Origin: Thermoplasmata archaeon
GTDB lineage: Archaea; Thermoplasmatota; E2; DHVEG-1
Reading direction: 5' to 3'
DNA: 5,645 nucleotides
Assembly: GCA_030606465.1 (NCBI GenBank)
Contig: JAUWGL010000067.1
Location: forward strand, 1 to 5,645
Below are positions 4,344 through 5,645 of the stretch, piece after piece (position 1 is the stretch's first letter; the number at the start of each line of letters is the position of its first letter). Both the position numbers and the translations under genes were made by a program. The notes under the pieces are model-generated. The model was given only the letters and a program-made list of their open reading frames with translations, ran no database searches and had not been told where the DNA came from.

Positions 4344-5645
4344 TTAACCTCTTTGAAATGTTCTGCAAGTCTTGTAATAAACGAGGTAATGTATGACCCA
4401 TCACAAAATGATAACTACAACGAATGGGTAGAATTATATAATCCTACAAATCATTCTATAAATGTTTCAGGTTGGAGTATAAGTGATAATTACGCTGAGG
4501 ATTTTTTAGAAGGAGACTTTGAACATGGTAATGGAACCACTATAATACAGCCATATGGCTATGCAATCATAGCTGACCATGGAACAAAAATCTATGAAAA
4601 CTTCTCCATATCAAATAACACAATACGATTTTATGTTGATGACTCAGGTATAGGAAATGGATTAGGAAATAACAATGATAAATTGATACTCAAAAATAGT
4701 ACGGGGGCTGAAATAGACAGCATAGAATGGGGTTATAACTATACAGATGTAGCTGGGATGCCTGCTGATTTAATAAATGAAGGACACTCTTTAGCCAGAC
4801 ATCAGAATATAGATACCAATGACACTAGTAAAGATTTTTATGATGGAATAGTTCCCACACCAGGTAGTGAAAACAAGTTTATACAAGGCCCAAGTTTAAA
4901 CATAGAATTATCTCCATTGTACATACCAAAAATACATAACAATTCTGAGTATGGTCTGCCTTTTGCAGTCAAAATAAATATCAGTAATTATGAGTCAAAT
5001 GAAAGCTATCAGATGAAATCATATGTAGTTGGGAATGCTTCCAGCAGATGGCCTGCAACCCAGACATGGGATGGAACATCTTGGATATATTCCGATCGTT
5101 ATACATCAACCATAATCACAAACGGTACTGGAAACTGGTCTGGTTGGGCATATATACGGTTTAAGAAAGACTACAAAGAATATCAAAGAAACATTAAGGA
5201 TAATAATACTGCGTTTTTAAATGTAAAAATTAAAAAAGAAGATAACTCAACAGATGAAATCTCAAAAATAGTCTATCTTCTTGACATGGATGACTCTACA
5301 TCAAATAGTACAAAAGGAGGATACATTGTAGGGAGAACAGAAAAAAACAATGCATATTTGGAAAAACATGCTATCATTGTTGAAAACAAATCAGGTGTTA
5401 TCACAGGAGTTTATGTCACAGAAAACAATAATATTGATGAAGAGTTTGTTTCAAAACCCGGATACTTCAAAATTACAAGTCCTATTGGTACAGATTATTC
5501 ATTAAAATTTTTAGATCAAAGTAATAGTATATTACATATCATCCAAAATATAACTATTGAACAAGGAGAATATGGAGTCAAAATTTATTCCCCAGAAACA
5601 TCTTATTTAGTGAGGAAACATGAGACCCTGGATATCCCTTTAACC
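4335..5645 (+). CDS. Secreted lamin-tail-domain protein, 3' partial
   Basis: The frame is open to the window end (437 codons from TTG 4335). A hydrophobic stretch, LLIFLVFLLIILTSL then KCSAS, acts as a signal peptide with a possible cleavage after CSA. The lamin tail domain follows at once (about 4377-4880): VINEVMYDPSQNDNYNEWVE, LYNPTNHSINVSGWSISDN, a GYAIIADHG core strand, ILKNSTGAEIDSIEWG, and a closing GHSLARH...PTPGSEN motif. Such domains are Ig-like folds of secreted or surface proteins, often linked to nucleases or adhesion. The rest (4881 on) is beta-rich with WPATQTWDGTSWIY and GNWSGWAYIRF, resembling further extracellular domains; no catalytic motif is seen. About 18 N-x-S/T sequons suggest heavy N-glycosylation. 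The start is uncertain: no in-frame ATG or GTG exists between the tRNA and the domain; TTG 4335 would cut the signal peptide short, and the frame stays open back through the tRNA. The N-terminus may be lost. Confidence 0.85.
   Translation, partial: MIILTSLKCSASLVINEVMYDPSQNDNYNEWVELYNPTNHSINVSGWSISDNYAEDFLEGDFEHGNGTTIIQPYGYAIIADHGTKIYENFSISNNTIRFYVDDSGIGNGLGNNNDKLILKNSTGAEIDSIEWGYNYTDVAGMPADLINEGHSLARHQNIDTNDTSKDFYDGIVPTPGSENKFIQGPSLNIELSPLYIPKIHNNSEYGLPFAVKINISNYESNESYQMKSYVVGNASSRWPATQTWDGTSWIYSDRYTSTIITNGTGNWSGWAYIRFKKDYKEYQRNIKDNNTAFLNVKIKKEDNSTDEISKIVYLLDMDDSTSNSTKGGYIVGRTEKNNAYLEKHAIIVENKSGVITGVYVTENNNIDEEFVSKPGYFKITSPIGTDYSLKFLDQSNSILHIIQNITIEQGEYGVKIYSPETSYLVRKHETLDIPLT

Overview
The window is AT-rich and looks archaeal. 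It holds the decayed remains of an archaellin (archaeal flagellin) gene, a tRNA-Cys without an encoded CCA end, TATA-box-like promoters and T-tract terminators instead of bacterial -35/-10 signals, and a heavily sequon-studded secreted lamin-tail-domain protein. The archaellin style and the secreted-protein style suggest a euryarchaeal lineage, perhaps Thermoplasmatota-like; that placement is a guess from memory of the families, not from a search.

Layout. (1) 2-1141, plus strand: 3' part of a long coiled-coil gene built from diverged internal repeats; its 5' end is outside the window. (2) 1142-1391: terminator-like T-tracts and a TATA box. (3) 1392-1616: a 74-residue small-beta-barrel (LSm/SH3-like) protein, followed 2 bases later by (4) an archaellin pseudogene (1619-2245) with three visible lesions. 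(5) 2288-3322, minus strand: an intact phosphofructokinase whose GGDDT and PKTIDND motifs indicate use of pyrophosphate rather than ATP. (6) 3323-4241: a gene-poor patch with a solitary IS200/IS605-type right-end hairpin, further hairpins, two or three doubtful tiny ORFs, a plausible 60-residue hypothetical gene on the minus strand (3841-4023), and the orphan C-terminal 25 codons of a secreted Ig-like/adhesin protein (4021-4098). (7) 4242-4312: tRNA-Cys(GCA). (8) From just after the tRNA to the window end, plus strand: a secreted protein with an N-terminal lamin tail domain, open at the 3' edge, whose start codon is not obvious because its signal-peptide reading frame runs straight out of the tRNA gene.

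The genes do not form one pathway. Only the beta-barrel gene and the archaellin look like an operon, and the archaellin is dead. The PFK is an isolated metabolic gene, and the region around it (dead archaellin on one side, transposon-end relic, gene fragment and tRNA junction on the other) looks like a zone of turnover. I see no CRISPR array, no intact transposase and no evident defence system. The most unusual items are the transposon right end without its transposon, the PPi-type PFK in an archaeal setting, the decayed archaellin with its still intact partner gene, and the abutment of tRNA and secreted-protein gene.
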